In this document: piece after piece, positions 51,269 to 59,907 of the stretch
How the letters are laid out: every line of letters starts with the position of its first letter
Position numbering within the stretch: position 1 is the first letter of the stretch
NCBI RefSeq assembly: GCF_007655485.1
Contig: NZ_VJXQ01000002.1
Span: 62,001-126,000, forward strand
Length of the DNA stretch: 64,000 nt
Direction: 5' to 3'
From: Halobellus captivus
GTDB taxonomy: Archaea > Halobacteriota > Halobacteria > Halobacteriales > Haloferacaceae
Translations under genes and position numbers: made by a program
Notes under the pieces: model-generated
Database searches by the model: none
What the model was told of the DNA's origin: nothing
What the model saw: the letters and a program-made list of their open reading frames with translations, nothing else

Positions 51269-51855
51269 GTGGCGATGGAACGGGCGAGAATGCCTCGTCC
51301 ACACCGGAAAACGACGGCCAGCAGTTCGATCGGCTACCCGCGACGGCGGACGAGCGCGTGGTTCCGGGACGGCCGTCTCGCCAGGAGGTCGTCAGCTGGT
51401 GGGCCGAGCGCTACGAAATCTCACCCGAGACGTGGGACGGCCACACCTTCTGGGAGAAGGGTAACGGAAAGCTGTGGGCGTTCGCCGCCGACACGGTGTC
51501 GCCGACCGACGTCGAGGGGCTGGGAATGCGGATCCTGCGCGCCCGTCAGGAGCACTGGAAGCCCTCGACGAACGCCGTCCAGCGATTCGGCCGCGAGGCG
51601 ACGAAGAATGTGGTCGTGCTCGACGTCGACGAGGCGACGCGGTTCGCGAAGGGCGAGGATCAGGAACTCCCCCGCTGGGACGGCGATTGGGGGTACGTGA
51701 TCGCCGCCCACGAGATCGCGGGCGACAGCGAGGCGTCGGAGACGCCTCGGGCAACCGGCGAAGCCGGTGACGTCGAACCGATCGGCGTCGGGCTGTACCT
51801 CCACGGCGAACTCCGTTCGACCGTCCCGAAGGGGCGGCGCGAGGACCTTTCGTGA
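51265..51855 (+). CDS. PUA-like partner of the RNA methyltransferase (DUF7122-like)
   Basis: The 196-residue protein has a disordered N terminus (about 1-35), then WWAERYEISPETWDGHTFWEKGNGKLWAF and, at the end, PIGVGLYLHGELRSTVPKGRRED. This last segment resembles the PUA-like RNA-binding end of bacterial RsmF (GxG...PKGLR). It overlaps the methyltransferase gene by 4 bp, and the pair is conserved in gene order in haloarchaea as far as I recall. It probably guides the enzyme to its RNA target; this is inference. Confidence 0.75.
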   Translation: MSGDGTGENASSTPENDGQQFDRLPATADERVVPGRPSRQEVVSWWAERYEISPETWDGHTFWEKGNGKLWAFAADTVSPTDVEGLGMRILRARQEHWKPSTNAVQRFGREATKNVVVLDVDEATRFAKGEDQELPRWDGDWGYVIAAHEIAGDSEASETPRATGEAGDVEPIGVGLYLHGELRSTVPKGRREDLS

Positions 51856-51856
51856 C

Positions 51857-53446
51857 CTATTTCTCTTCGACGGTGCCGCCGGAGAGCCCCTCCCACGCGA
51901 CGCGGTAGCCGAGCCGCGAGAGCGTCGCCGACGCGTCGTCGACGCCGTAGCCGTCCAAGACCGTTTCCGCTGCCGACAGCGACATCCCGGCCTCGATTTC
52001 ATCCGCGAGGTCGTCGAGCACCGCGGGACGGATCAGCGCCCCGCCGACGCGTTCGTGCTCCGGGAACGACACCGAGTCGAGCGCGTCGGCGCTCACGCCG
52101 CGCTGAGCCGCCAGCTCGTCGAGTTCGATCACGTCAGCAGCGGGAGTGAGTTCCGAGGGGAGCGACTCCGCGGCCGCGTCGACGAGTCGGGATTCGTACG
52201 CACGGAGCGCGTCGACGACGTCTTTGACGCGCACGTGCCCCGAAAAAGTGACCACGCGGTGGTCCAGCGCCTCGATCTCCTCGCCGACGCCGAGAGAGTC
52301 GTCGACGGCGACGAGCAGTTCGACGTCGTCGCCGACGGTGCCGAACTGATCGAGCTTCTTCTCGACGTACTCGGGGGTCCAAAACCCCATCACCTCGAAG
52401 TAGACGCGGAACGGCGACGCGGTGCCGTCCTCATCAGAGTGGTCGCTCCCGTCATCGATCCCAGCCGGGCGGTAGTCGAACGCGAAGTCGGGGATCATCG
52501 CCCGCGCGCCAGCCGCCAGCGGCTCCGGCTCTCGCAACAGTTCCCAGTCGAGATCGAGGTTCCCGAACCGCGCGGCGAAGTCGGCTTCGACGCCGCTGTC
52601 GTAGGTCGGCTCCGCGACGGGTTCGACGTCGGGGACGGAGACGTCCTCGGGACCGAGACGGAGTTCTCTGTCCGTCCCGCGGTCGTCGATCGTCGCTGAA
52701 AGGGACCATTCCGCGGTGGCCGCCACGCTGCGGAGCAGTCGCGCGAACCCCGTTCCGTACCGCCGCGTGCGCCGAAAGAGCGCGTCTGGGCCGGTGACGA
52801 CGAGGACCCGCTCCTCGCTCGGAGTCTCGTTCGCGGCACCGCCATCGCCACCGCCCCGACGGCGGATTTCGTACAACAGACCCAATCGCTTCACCGCCGA
52901 GACGAGCCGCTTCGGGTCCGAACTCCGGATGCGAACCTCGGTCGCGTCGAACAGCGCGGTCTGCGCCAGCGAGAGGTTGTACTGCTCGACGAGTTGCTCA
53001 GGACCCCACCGCGCGTCGAACGCCGTCAGCACCTCGTTGACGTCGCGATCGGCGTACAGCGACCGCTCGACTGCGCCGACGTCGGCCCCGAGCCGATCGG
53101 CGGTCGCACCAATCGCCCGCTCTCGGGTCGCCCCGTCGACGACCGCGCCGACGGCCTCGGCCGACTCGAAGGCGACGCGTCGGACGCGCTCGGGGGGCAG
53201 CGGCGCGCGCGTCTCGAACGTCGCCTCGCGTTCGAGTAGCGCCGCGAACCCGCGAACCAGTTTGAAGTCGTCGGCCTCGCGCTCCAGTTCGTCGAGCGCG
53301 TCGTCGAGGCGGTGGCGCTGCTCCCCGACGTGTCCCTGAAAGACGCCGATGACGCGGGCCGCGAGCGGGCGGTCGCTGCGACCCGCGAACTGCGGGTGGT
53401 AGCCACCCCCTGCGCGGGAGACGCGGAGATGGTCCTTTCTCAGCAC
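51857..53446 (-). CDS. Bax1 (DUF790) nuclease, partner of XPB
   Basis: The 529-residue protein belongs to the DUF790/Bax1 family, the nuclease that works with XPB in archaeal nucleotide excision repair. The N-terminal part opens LRKDHLRVSRAGGGYHPQFAG. The PD-(D/E)xK-like nuclease lies near residues 315-400 with IPDFAFDYRP, VYFEVMGFWTPEYVEKKLDQF. The start is GTG at 53446, since the family begins at that position and no ATG is near; longer starts would be non-homologous. It faces away from xpb across a lipoprotein gene on the opposite strand. Confidence 0.88.
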   Translation of the reverse strand: MLRKDHLRVSRAGGGYHPQFAGRSDRPLAARVIGVFQGHVGEQRHRLDDALDELEREADDFKLVRGFAALLEREATFETRAPLPPERVRRVAFESAEAVGAVVDGATRERAIGATADRLGADVGAVERSLYADRDVNEVLTAFDARWGPEQLVEQYNLSLAQTALFDATEVRIRSSDPKRLVSAVKRLGLLYEIRRRGGGDGGAANETPSEERVLVVTGPDALFRRTRRYGTGFARLLRSVAATAEWSLSATIDDRGTDRELRLGPEDVSVPDVEPVAEPTYDSGVEADFAARFGNLDLDWELLREPEPLAAGARAMIPDFAFDYRPAGIDDGSDHSDEDGTASPFRVYFEVMGFWTPEYVEKKLDQFGTVGDDVELLVAVDDSLGVGEEIEALDHRVVTFSGHVRVKDVVDALRAYESRLVDAAAESLPSELTPAADVIELDELAAQRGVSADALDSVSFPEHERVGGALIRPAVLDDLADEIEAGMSLSAAETVLDGYGVDDASATLSRLGYRVAWEGLSGGTVEEK

Positions 53447-53559
53447 GGCGGCGACTTCGAGGGGACGGGTCAAGAGACTGCCGCCTGCGAAGGGGGAGCG
53501 GAGTCTTCGGATGAATCGCACCGAAAGACCGATACCCCCCGCAGATCCTTTGGCGCACG

Positions 53560-53961
53560 ATGGAGCGACGAAGCGCTCTCCGCGCCGCGGCTGCGTCGGT
53601 TTCAGGGCTTCTCGGCGGCTGCCTGGGATCGTTCCCGAGCGCGACGGGGCCGCGGAACCCGCCGGATCCGCCCGCCGATCAGCCGCGCCGAACGCCCGAT
53701 CGACCCGATATCACCGTCGCCTCGTTCGACTTCGAGGCCGACGACGACGGGGCGCTCCGCGTGTTCGGAACCGTCGAGAACCGCGGCGACGCCCAGCGGA
53801 CGGCGACGGTGACCGTCACGGTCCGATCCGCGGGAGAGACATTCGAACGCGAGTCGACAGTAACGGTCGATCCCGACCAGACAGCGGAGTGGACGGTCAC
53901 GTTCGACGTCGCCTACGACGACTTCCTCAGCGACGGCGACCTCAACGTCGACGCGGCGTGA
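53560..53961 (+). CDS. Lipoprotein with FxLYD-like beta domain
   Basis: The 133-residue protein has a signal (RRSALRAAAASVSG) with lipobox LGGC, a Pro-rich linker (about 25-50) and a C-terminal beta-sandwich of CARDB/FxLYD type, ITVASFDFEADDDGALRVFGTVENRG. Such lipoproteins may bind surface partners; function is unknown. It lies in reverse orientation between bax1 and xpb, which are usually adjacent. Confidence 0.8.
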   Translation: MERRSALRAAAASVSGLLGGCLGSFPSATGPRNPPDPPADQPRRTPDRPDITVASFDFEADDDGALRVFGTVENRGDAQRTATVTVTVRSAGETFERESTVTVDPDQTAEWTVTFDVAYDDFLSDGDLNVDAA

Positions 53962-54000
53962 GTGATTCGGAACTTCTCGTCCGCGGCGGTTTGTGGCTCC

Positions 54001-55350
54001 TCACCGTCGCCGATCCGCGACCCGCTCCTCTGCGGTCTCTTCGCTCACGACCTCATAGAGGAGCGCGCTCCCTCCGTCGACCTTCGGGCGGAGGATTCGG
54101 CCGAGCCGCTGGGTGAACTCCCGCTCGGACCCGGACCCCGCGAGGACGACGGCCACGTTGGCGTCGGGCACGTCGACGCCCTCGTCGAGGACGTTCGCCG
54201 TGACGACTCGCGAGTACCTGCCCTCGCGGAACCGTTCGAGGATCTCTGTTCGCTCCTTCGCGCCGGTTTCGCTCGTGATCGCGGGGAGCAGATACCGCTC
54301 CGAGAGCCGATAGACGAGATCCGTGTGCGCGGTGAAGACGATGACGCGGTCCTCGCGGTGGCGGTCGAGCAGTCTGCCCAGCGTCTCCACCTTCGCGTCC
54401 GCGTTCATCATAATCCGTCGCGCGCGCTGCTTCGCCAGCAGCGCCTCCCTCGCCTTCGGATCGGTCCCCGAGCGCATCACCAGTTTCCGGTAATCCGACC
54501 CGCCCCGCAAGGAGAGGTTCGAGCGCTTGAGGTAGTCGACGAACGTTCCCTGCGCTTCCTCGTAGGCCTCGCGTTCCCCCGCTCCGAGCGCGACCTCGAT
54601 CCGCCGGACCTCGTACTCAGCGAGGTGCTCGCCCGCGAGGTCGTCGACGCCTGCCTCGTACACCTTGGGGCCGACGAGATCGGCGACGGCCTCGTGCGCG
54701 CCGTCCGGACGCTCGAACGTGGCCGTGAGACCCAGCCGCGCGGGCGCGGCGAGCAACCGGGCGGCGTCGCGATAGCCCTCGCCGCCGAGGTGGTGGACCT
54801 CGTCGAAGACGACGAGTCCGAAGTCGCCGCCGACGTCTTCGGCGCGCAGGTAGGCGGAGTCGTACGTCGAGACCGTGATCGCCGCTTGCTCCTGCTCGCC
54901 GCCGCCGAACTGCCCGATCGGAACCTCGAACTCGGTTTCGAGCTCGCGTCGCCACTGTTCGAGGAGGTCGATCGTCGGCACGACCACCAGCGTCGGCACG
55001 CCGAGCGCGGCGATGGCGTCGACCGCGAGCACGGTCTTTCCCGCCCCCGTCGGGAGTTCGACGACGCCGCGGTCGCCGCTCGCGCGCCACGCGTCCACCG
55101 CGTCGCGCTGGTACGGCCGGAGGTCGTACGCGTGCGACAGCGACAGCGACTCGTCGGGGAGGACGCGGTCTTCGAAGGGGATCTCGGACCCGTCGAGCGC
55201 GTCGCGGAGGTCGGCGTAGCGGTGCCCCGGCGCGCGGGCGACGAGGCCTCGGTTGTCCCACGCGACGCCCGGCAGCGACTCGACTCCCGGGTCCGACTCC
55301 TCGAGGCCGTCGAGGCGGATGGTTCCGTCCTCGAACCGCAGCGTGATCAC
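54001..55350 (-). CDS. XPB/Rad25-type DNA repair helicase
   Basis: The 449-residue superfamily-2 helicase has Walker A PTGAGKTVLAV, DEVH box VFDEVHHLGG, motif III-like SAT-equivalent GLTATFERPDG and motif VI FTQRLGRILRP. Residues 1-90 form the N-terminal damage-recognition domain with RFEDGTIRLDGL. It unwinds DNA at lesions with the Bax1 nuclease. Codons are strongly GC-biased. A palindromic TATA element GTATATATAC lies about 20 bp upstream of its start. Confidence 0.9.
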   Translation of the reverse strand: MITLRFEDGTIRLDGLEESDPGVESLPGVAWDNRGLVARAPGHRYADLRDALDGSEIPFEDRVLPDESLSLSHAYDLRPYQRDAVDAWRASGDRGVVELPTGAGKTVLAVDAIAALGVPTLVVVPTIDLLEQWRRELETEFEVPIGQFGGGEQEQAAITVSTYDSAYLRAEDVGGDFGLVVFDEVHHLGGEGYRDAARLLAAPARLGLTATFERPDGAHEAVADLVGPKVYEAGVDDLAGEHLAEYEVRRIEVALGAGEREAYEEAQGTFVDYLKRSNLSLRGGSDYRKLVMRSGTDPKAREALLAKQRARRIMMNADAKVETLGRLLDRHREDRVIVFTAHTDLVYRLSERYLLPAITSETGAKERTEILERFREGRYSRVVTANVLDEGVDVPDANVAVVLAGSGSEREFTQRLGRILRPKVDGGSALLYEVVSEETAEERVADRRR

Positions 55351-55371
55351 ACCCGGTTGTGAGTCGTGATC

Positions 55372-55381
55372 GTATATATAC
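55372..55381 (-). promoter_or_regulatory. Palindromic TATA element GTATATATAC
   Basis: The 10-bp palindrome lies about 22 bp before the xpb start on the minus strand. It is the only A/T-rich run in this 120-bp gap and fits a leaderless xpb transcript. Being symmetrical, it could also serve the divergent small gene. Confidence 0.55.
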
Positions 55382-55470
55382 TGTCGGCTGGCGTCCGGGC
55401 TGTTCCGGACGCGCGTACTCGCCCGTCACGGGACGCGGCGCTTTTGTCGCTCGCCGTGCGAGGTGGACGT

Positions 55471-55635
55471 ATGACAGACGACGCTACCGCCGACCTCGAC
55501 GACGCGGTCGCACAGTTCCTGCGAGACGTCGACGCCGCGCACGACGACTACGACCGCGGATACGTCGACGCCGATGCGACGCTAGCGGTCGTGATGAAGC
55601 ACGTCGAGGAGCTTCGGTCGACGCGGGAAGACTGA
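55471..55635 (+). CDS. Small acidic protein of unknown function
   Basis: The 54-residue protein (MTDDATADLDDAVAQFLRDV...) is helical and strongly acidic, with two predicted amphipathic helices. ATG at 55471 has good context and follows the xpb promoter. Haloarchaea carry such short conserved proteins near repair genes, but no function is known. It ends 13 bp before the stop of the converging ABC ATPase gene. Confidence 0.65.
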   Translation: MTDDATADLDDAVAQFLRDVDAAHDDYDRGYVDADATLAVVMKHVEELRSTRED

Positions 55636-55648
55636 ACGCGGCCCCGGT

Positions 55649-56458
55649 CTATTCGCCGATGAGCCCGCGCACGCGGTCGACGTACTCCGCGAACGCCGGA
55701 TCGGTCCGCTTGCGGGGGCGGTCGATGTCGACGTCGACGACCTCCCGCACGCGGCCCGGGTCGGCGGCCATCACGACGACTCGATCGGACAGCTTCACCG
55801 CCTCTTCGACGTCGTGAGTGACGAATAGAACGGTTTTCCCGGTCTCGGACCAGATTCGGAGCAGTTCTTCGTGAAGCATATCCCGCGTCTGGGCGTCGAC
55901 GCTCCCGAAGGGCTCGTCCGCGAGCAGGATCTCCGGATCGACCGCCAGCGCGCGAGCGATACCGACGCGCTGTTTCATCCCACCGGAGAGCTCTTTGGGG
56001 TAGGCGTCCGCGAACTCGTCGAGGCCGACGAGTTCGAGCATCTCATCGATGCGACGGCTCCGGTCCGGCTCCTCGATTCCCTGCTCTTCGAGCCCGAACG
56101 CGACGTTGCCGCGGACGGTGCGCCAGGGGAACAGGCCGTACTCCTGAAAGACCATTCCACGATCTGTTCCGGGGCCAGTGACGGCCTCGCCGTCGAGTCG
56201 GATCTCGCCCCCGGTCGGCGCTTCCAGGCCCGCGATTGTCCGGAAGAGCGTCGTTTTTCCGCAGCCGGAGGGGCCGACCAGGCAGACGAACTCCCCCTCC
56301 GAGACCGTGAAGGAGACGTCCGAGAGCGCCTCGACGCGCTGGCGGTCGGACTCGTAGACCTTGTCGACGCCGTCGACGACGACTTTCGGCGTCGCGACTG
56401 CCGAGCCGTCCGATGCGCCGTCCGCTTCGGCCTTCGGCCCGTCTCTCAGTCCCGCCAC
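55649..56458 (-). CDS. Nitrate/sulfonate/taurine-type ABC transporter ATP-binding protein
   Basis: The 269-residue ATPase has Walker A GPSGCGKTT, signature LSGGMKQRVGIARAL and Walker B ILLADEPFGSVD, with THDVEEAVKLSDRVVVM as H-loop. It belongs to the SsuB/TauB/NrtD type and pairs with the following permease. The 13-bp overlap with the permease gene and 4-bp overlap of the next gene make a three-gene operon in the order substrate-binding, permease, ATPase. Confidence 0.9.
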   Translation of the reverse strand: MAGLRDGPKAEADGASDGSAVATPKVVVDGVDKVYESDRQRVEALSDVSFTVSEGEFVCLVGPSGCGKTTLFRTIAGLEAPTGGEIRLDGEAVTGPGTDRGMVFQEYGLFPWRTVRGNVAFGLEEQGIEEPDRSRRIDEMLELVGLDEFADAYPKELSGGMKQRVGIARALAVDPEILLADEPFGSVDAQTRDMLHEELLRIWSETGKTVLFVTHDVEEAVKLSDRVVVMAADPGRVREVVDVDIDRPRKRTDPAFAEYVDRVRGLIGE

Positions 56459-57339
56459 GCCAATGCCCTCCGTTCGACGCGTCTGAAGGCCCCGTCGCTC
56501 ACGAGGAAGACGAGGCTGATGACTGCCATATACGCCACGCTCACGTCGGTCGCGAGGTTCTGCGCCGCGTTAATGATCTGGAAGCCGACGCCGGGCGCAC
56601 CGAACAGCTCGGCGGCGACGACGATCATCCAACACTGCCCGATGCTCGTTCGGACTCCGGTCGCGATCGACGGCGTCGCGGCGGGGAGGATTACCTTGCG
56701 GATCATCGTCAGGTCGTCGTCGACGCCGAGCGTCGACGCTACTTCCCGGAGGTGCGTCGAGACGCCCTCGACGCCCGCGTAGGCGTTGTAGAAGTTGATC
56801 CAGAACGCGCCGATGCCGACGATGAACGCCGCGCCGCCGTGGCCGATGCCGATCCAGACGATGGCGAAGACGATCCACGCCAGCGGCGGGATCGGTCGGA
56901 GAAACCGCGTCACCGGCGTGAGCGCGTCGTCGAGGCGGCCGCTCCAGCCCATCGCGACGCCGAGTGCGATGCCGAGCACGCTCCCGACGACGAGGCCGGG
57001 GAGGTAGTGGAGCAGGCTCTGCAGCAGGTTCGCGACGAGTCGGGTCGCGGGCACAGAGATCTCGACGAACGGGACGGTGAACGACGTCGGCGCGGTCAGT
57101 TCGACGAGGAATGCGGTCGCGACCTCGACCGGTGACGGGAGCAGGTACGTCCGGCCGACGGCCATCGCGGCCGTCTGCCAGATCGCGAGGAAGACTCCCG
57201 TGCCGACGGCGCCGTACGCGAGACCGATGGCGTCGAGATCCGAGAGCGATCCGATCGACGACTGCTCGGAGGTGTCGCCGCCCGTCACGGTCTCGGTCGT
57301 CGCGCCCGTCTCGGAGTCGGTCCCGACCTCGACGCTCAT
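56446..57339 (-). CDS. Nitrate/sulfonate/taurine-type ABC transporter permease
   Basis: The 297-residue membrane protein has six or seven helices and the BPD motif EVASTLGVDDDLTMIRKVILPAATPSIATGVR. It follows a hydrophilic N-terminal 30 residues rich in Thr and Glu. ATG at 57339 is selected since the gene for the binding protein stops 4 bp inside it. Longer frames upstream lie in the binding-protein gene and are shadows. Confidence 0.88.
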   Translation of the reverse strand: MSVEVGTDSETGATTETVTGGDTSEQSSIGSLSDLDAIGLAYGAVGTGVFLAIWQTAAMAVGRTYLLPSPVEVATAFLVELTAPTSFTVPFVEISVPATRLVANLLQSLLHYLPGLVVGSVLGIALGVAMGWSGRLDDALTPVTRFLRPIPPLAWIVFAIVWIGIGHGGAAFIVGIGAFWINFYNAYAGVEGVSTHLREVASTLGVDDDLTMIRKVILPAATPSIATGVRTSIGQCWMIVVAAELFGAPGVGFQIINAAQNLATDVSVAYMAVISLVFLVSDGAFRRVERRALAWRD

Positions 57340-58406
57340 AGGGAGTCGTACACCTCGAAGTCGAACAGTTCGTCGTTCGAGAGCGCCTCGTCGATCTTTC
57401 CGGACTCCGCGGCGTATTCCGAAAAGATCTGCGCCCCGTTTTCGATCTTGTGTGGGTCGGTGATGAAGTCGGAAGCGCGGGAGTCCATCGCGCGGCGGGC
57501 GGTCTCGACCGGCAGCGACGACTCGCCAATCACGGTGCTCGCGTGCTGGGCGGCCCCGTCGGGATTCTCGTTGGCGAAGGTCGTCGCCCGCTGGTGCTGC
57601 TCGACGAACGCCGCCGCCTGTTCGGGGTTGTCCTCCCGGAGGCGATCGTGCATCAGCGTGACCGCCGCGGGCTGTCCGGGCATAAAGTCGCCAGCCCACG
57701 CGATCGGTTGGTACGGCGCATCTTCTATCTCTACGACCGTCGGAACCGGCTCCATGATCGACGTTCCGTCGACCTCTCCGGCGAGTAACGCCTGTCTGAC
57801 CGGGCCCGCACCGCCAAGTGCGGTGATGTTCACGTCCGAATCGGGGTCTACGCCCACCGTCTCCGAGAGCCAGTATCGGAGCAGAATTTCCGGAACGGAC
57901 CCCGGCGGGAACGTCCCGAAGGTGAACTTGCGCCCCGTCTGCTCTTCGAACCTCGCGAACGCGTCGGAACCGGACTCCGCGTCCTCCCAGATCGCCGCGA
58001 AATCGTCGTGTGTGAGAATTTCCATCGCGTTCTGGATGTTCGCGGCGGTGATTCTCGCGGGGATGTCCTTGTCCATCACGATCATCGCGGGGACGATCCC
58101 GAACAGCATCACGTCGAAATCACCAGTCGCGGAGGCCTGCACGATGCTCGGCCCGTCGGAGAACACCTCTCCTTCGACTGTGGCCGACAGTTCGTCGAAG
58201 TACCCCTCTTCCTGCATAATGAAATACTGCATATCCGGGTAGATCGGCATGTACGCGACGCGGATTTCGTCGAGGCCGCCGCTTCCGCCGCCTGTACCCC
58301 CAGTACATCCAGCGAGGCCTGCCAGCCCCGCCGCGGAGGCGGCAGCGGTCGTCCGGAGGAATCGCCGTCGCGAAACGGCCGATCGGCCGTCTGTCGAATC
58401 TCTCAT
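57336..58406 (-). CDS. SsuA/THI5-like ABC transporter substrate-binding lipoprotein
   Basis: The 356-residue protein has a strong Tat signal (SRRRFLRTTAAAS) with lipobox LAGC and a periplasmic binding fold with IRVAYMPIYPDMQYFIMQEEGYFDE and GEVDGTSIMEPVP. The ligand may be a sulfonate, taurine, nitrate or a thiamine precursor; no sulfonate or nitrate gene is nearby to decide. It is the first gene of the operon. Confidence 0.87.
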   Translation of the reverse strand: MRDSTDGRSAVSRRRFLRTTAAASAAGLAGLAGCTGGTGGGSGGLDEIRVAYMPIYPDMQYFIMQEEGYFDELSATVEGEVFSDGPSIVQASATGDFDVMLFGIVPAMIVMDKDIPARITAANIQNAMEILTHDDFAAIWEDAESGSDAFARFEEQTGRKFTFGTFPPGSVPEILLRYWLSETVGVDPDSDVNITALGGAGPVRQALLAGEVDGTSIMEPVPTVVEIEDAPYQPIAWAGDFMPGQPAAVTLMHDRLREDNPEQAAAFVEQHQRATTFANENPDGAAQHASTVIGESSLPVETARRAMDSRASDFITDPHKIENGAQIFSEYAAESGKIDEALSNDELFDFEVYDSL

Positions 58407-58641
58407 TCTCTACCCTGCTTTGGGACCCTACGTATATTTGCACCGTGCACGCGGCGAACGTCGCATCGACGCTCGACGCCTGAAGAGACCGAATTCAAGC
58501 GTTTCGGTCCTCAGTTCACGGCTAATCAGACACGCGAGGTACCCGCTCCGCGTCACAGGAACCGGCAAAAAGCACCCCAACAAGCCGTCTGTATCGGCCG
58601 ATGAAGCAAAACCTAACCCGGTGGCCACCCCGAACGAGAGT
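58407..58641. promoter_or_regulatory. Divergent promoter region between the ABC operon and the aminotransferase
   Basis: The 235-bp gap should hold both promoters. An ACGTATATTTGCAC element at about 58431-58444 on the plus strand lies 25-38 bp before the binding-protein start when read on the minus strand. I see no gene in the gap. Confidence 0.45.
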
Positions 58642-59763
58642 ATGACGCACTTTTCGGAGCGAGTCGAGCAGGTGTCGATCAGCGGGATCCGCGAGGTGTT
58701 CGAGGCCGCGGGCGAGGACGCGATCAATCTCGGGCTCGGGCAGCCGGACTTCTCCGCTCCGGCGCACGCCCGCGAGGCGGCCGTCGAGGCGATTAGCGAC
58801 GGTCGAGCCGACGGGTACACCGAGAACAAAGGGATGGAGTCGCTCCGCGAGGCCATCGCCGATAAACACGCCCGCGATCAGCGCGTCGACGTCGATCCCG
58901 GCGACGTGATCGCCACGGCGGGCGGGTCGGAAGCGCTGCACATCGCCTTAGAGGCGCACGTCGATCCCGGCGACGAGGTCATCATTCCGGATCCGGGGTT
59001 CGTCTCCTACGACGCCCTCACGCGACTCACGGGCGGGACGCCCGTTCCCGTGCCGCTCCGCGGCGACCTGACGATCGACCCCGACGCGATCGAAAGCGCG
59101 ATCACCGACGACACCGCCGCGTTCGTCGTCAACAGCCCCGGCAACCCGACCGGCGCGGTCTCGCCGCCGGAGGACGTCCGCGAGTTCGCCCGCATCGCCG
59201 ACGAGCACGACGTGCTCTGCATTTCGGACGAGGTCTACGAGTACACCGTCTTCGACGGCGAGTTCCGCTCGCCGATCGAGTTCGCCGAGAGCGACAACGT
59301 CGTCGTCGTCAACTCGGCCTCCAAACTCTACTCGATGACCGGCTGGCGGCTCGGCTGGGTCGTCTCCTCGACGCCCCGAATCGAGCGGATGCTCCGCGTC
59401 CACCAGTACGCGCAGGCCTGCGCGTCGGCGTCCTCGCAGTTCGCGGCGGAGGCCGCGCTCACTGGTCCGCAGGATCAGGTCGGGGAGATGACGGCCTCGT
59501 TCGAGCGTCGACGGGACCTCGTCGTCGACGGCCTCACCGACATCGGACTCGACGTGCCGACGCCGGGCGGCGCGTTCTACTGTATGCCGGAGGTGCCGGA
59601 GGGCTTCGTCGACGAGTGTCTAGACCGCGGCGTCGTTATCGTCCCCGGGGAGGCGTTCGGCGAACACGGTCGCGGCTACGCTCGGCTCTCCTATGCGACC
59701 GACGAGGACTCGCTGCGCGAAGCGCTCGATATTATGGGCGAAGCGTACGACGCCGTCGTCTGA
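58642..59763 (+). CDS. Class I/II pyridoxal-phosphate aminotransferase
   Basis: The 373-residue enzyme has NLGLGQPDFSAP, AGGSEALHIAL, NSPGNPTGAV, DEVYEY and the cofactor-lysine segment NSASKLYSMTGWRLGW, as in fold-type I aspartate/aromatic aminotransferases. Substrate is uncertain: aspartate or an aromatic amino acid. ATG at 58642 is chosen because SGIREVFE follows directly, as in haloarchaeal orthologues. It is monocistronic and converges with the membrane gene that follows. Confidence 0.9.
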   Translation: MTHFSERVEQVSISGIREVFEAAGEDAINLGLGQPDFSAPAHAREAAVEAISDGRADGYTENKGMESLREAIADKHARDQRVDVDPGDVIATAGGSEALHIALEAHVDPGDEVIIPDPGFVSYDALTRLTGGTPVPVPLRGDLTIDPDAIESAITDDTAAFVVNSPGNPTGAVSPPEDVREFARIADEHDVLCISDEVYEYTVFDGEFRSPIEFAESDNVVVVNSASKLYSMTGWRLGWVVSSTPRIERMLRVHQYAQACASASSQFAAEAALTGPQDQVGEMTASFERRRDLVVDGLTDIGLDVPTPGGAFYCMPEVPEGFVDECLDRGVVIVPGEAFGEHGRGYARLSYATDEDSLREALDIMGEAYDAVV

Positions 59764-59849
59764 GGTGGAATTGTCGTCTGACATAAGATTGTCGCCAGGT
59801 GGAAAAACGGTGATTCTTCTGAGGGTTACTCTGTCGCTGTTGAACTCCG

Positions 59850-59907
59850 CAAAAAAATTGGCATCCAAAAAATTGGCACCCCTGTTGACGGTCCGAGAGG
59901 GACCGTC
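59850..59907 (-). terminator. Duplicated poly-T terminator with an 8-bp stem-loop
   Basis: GACGGTCC and GGACCGTC form a stem with a 5-nt GAGAG loop at 59887-59907, overlapping the stop codon of the membrane protein gene. On the minus strand it is followed by two T tracts, TTTTTT and TTTTTTT, each preceded by TGCCAA, in a near-tandem 15-bp repeat (59850-59880). This is a convincing terminator for the minus-strand gene. Confidence 0.7.
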
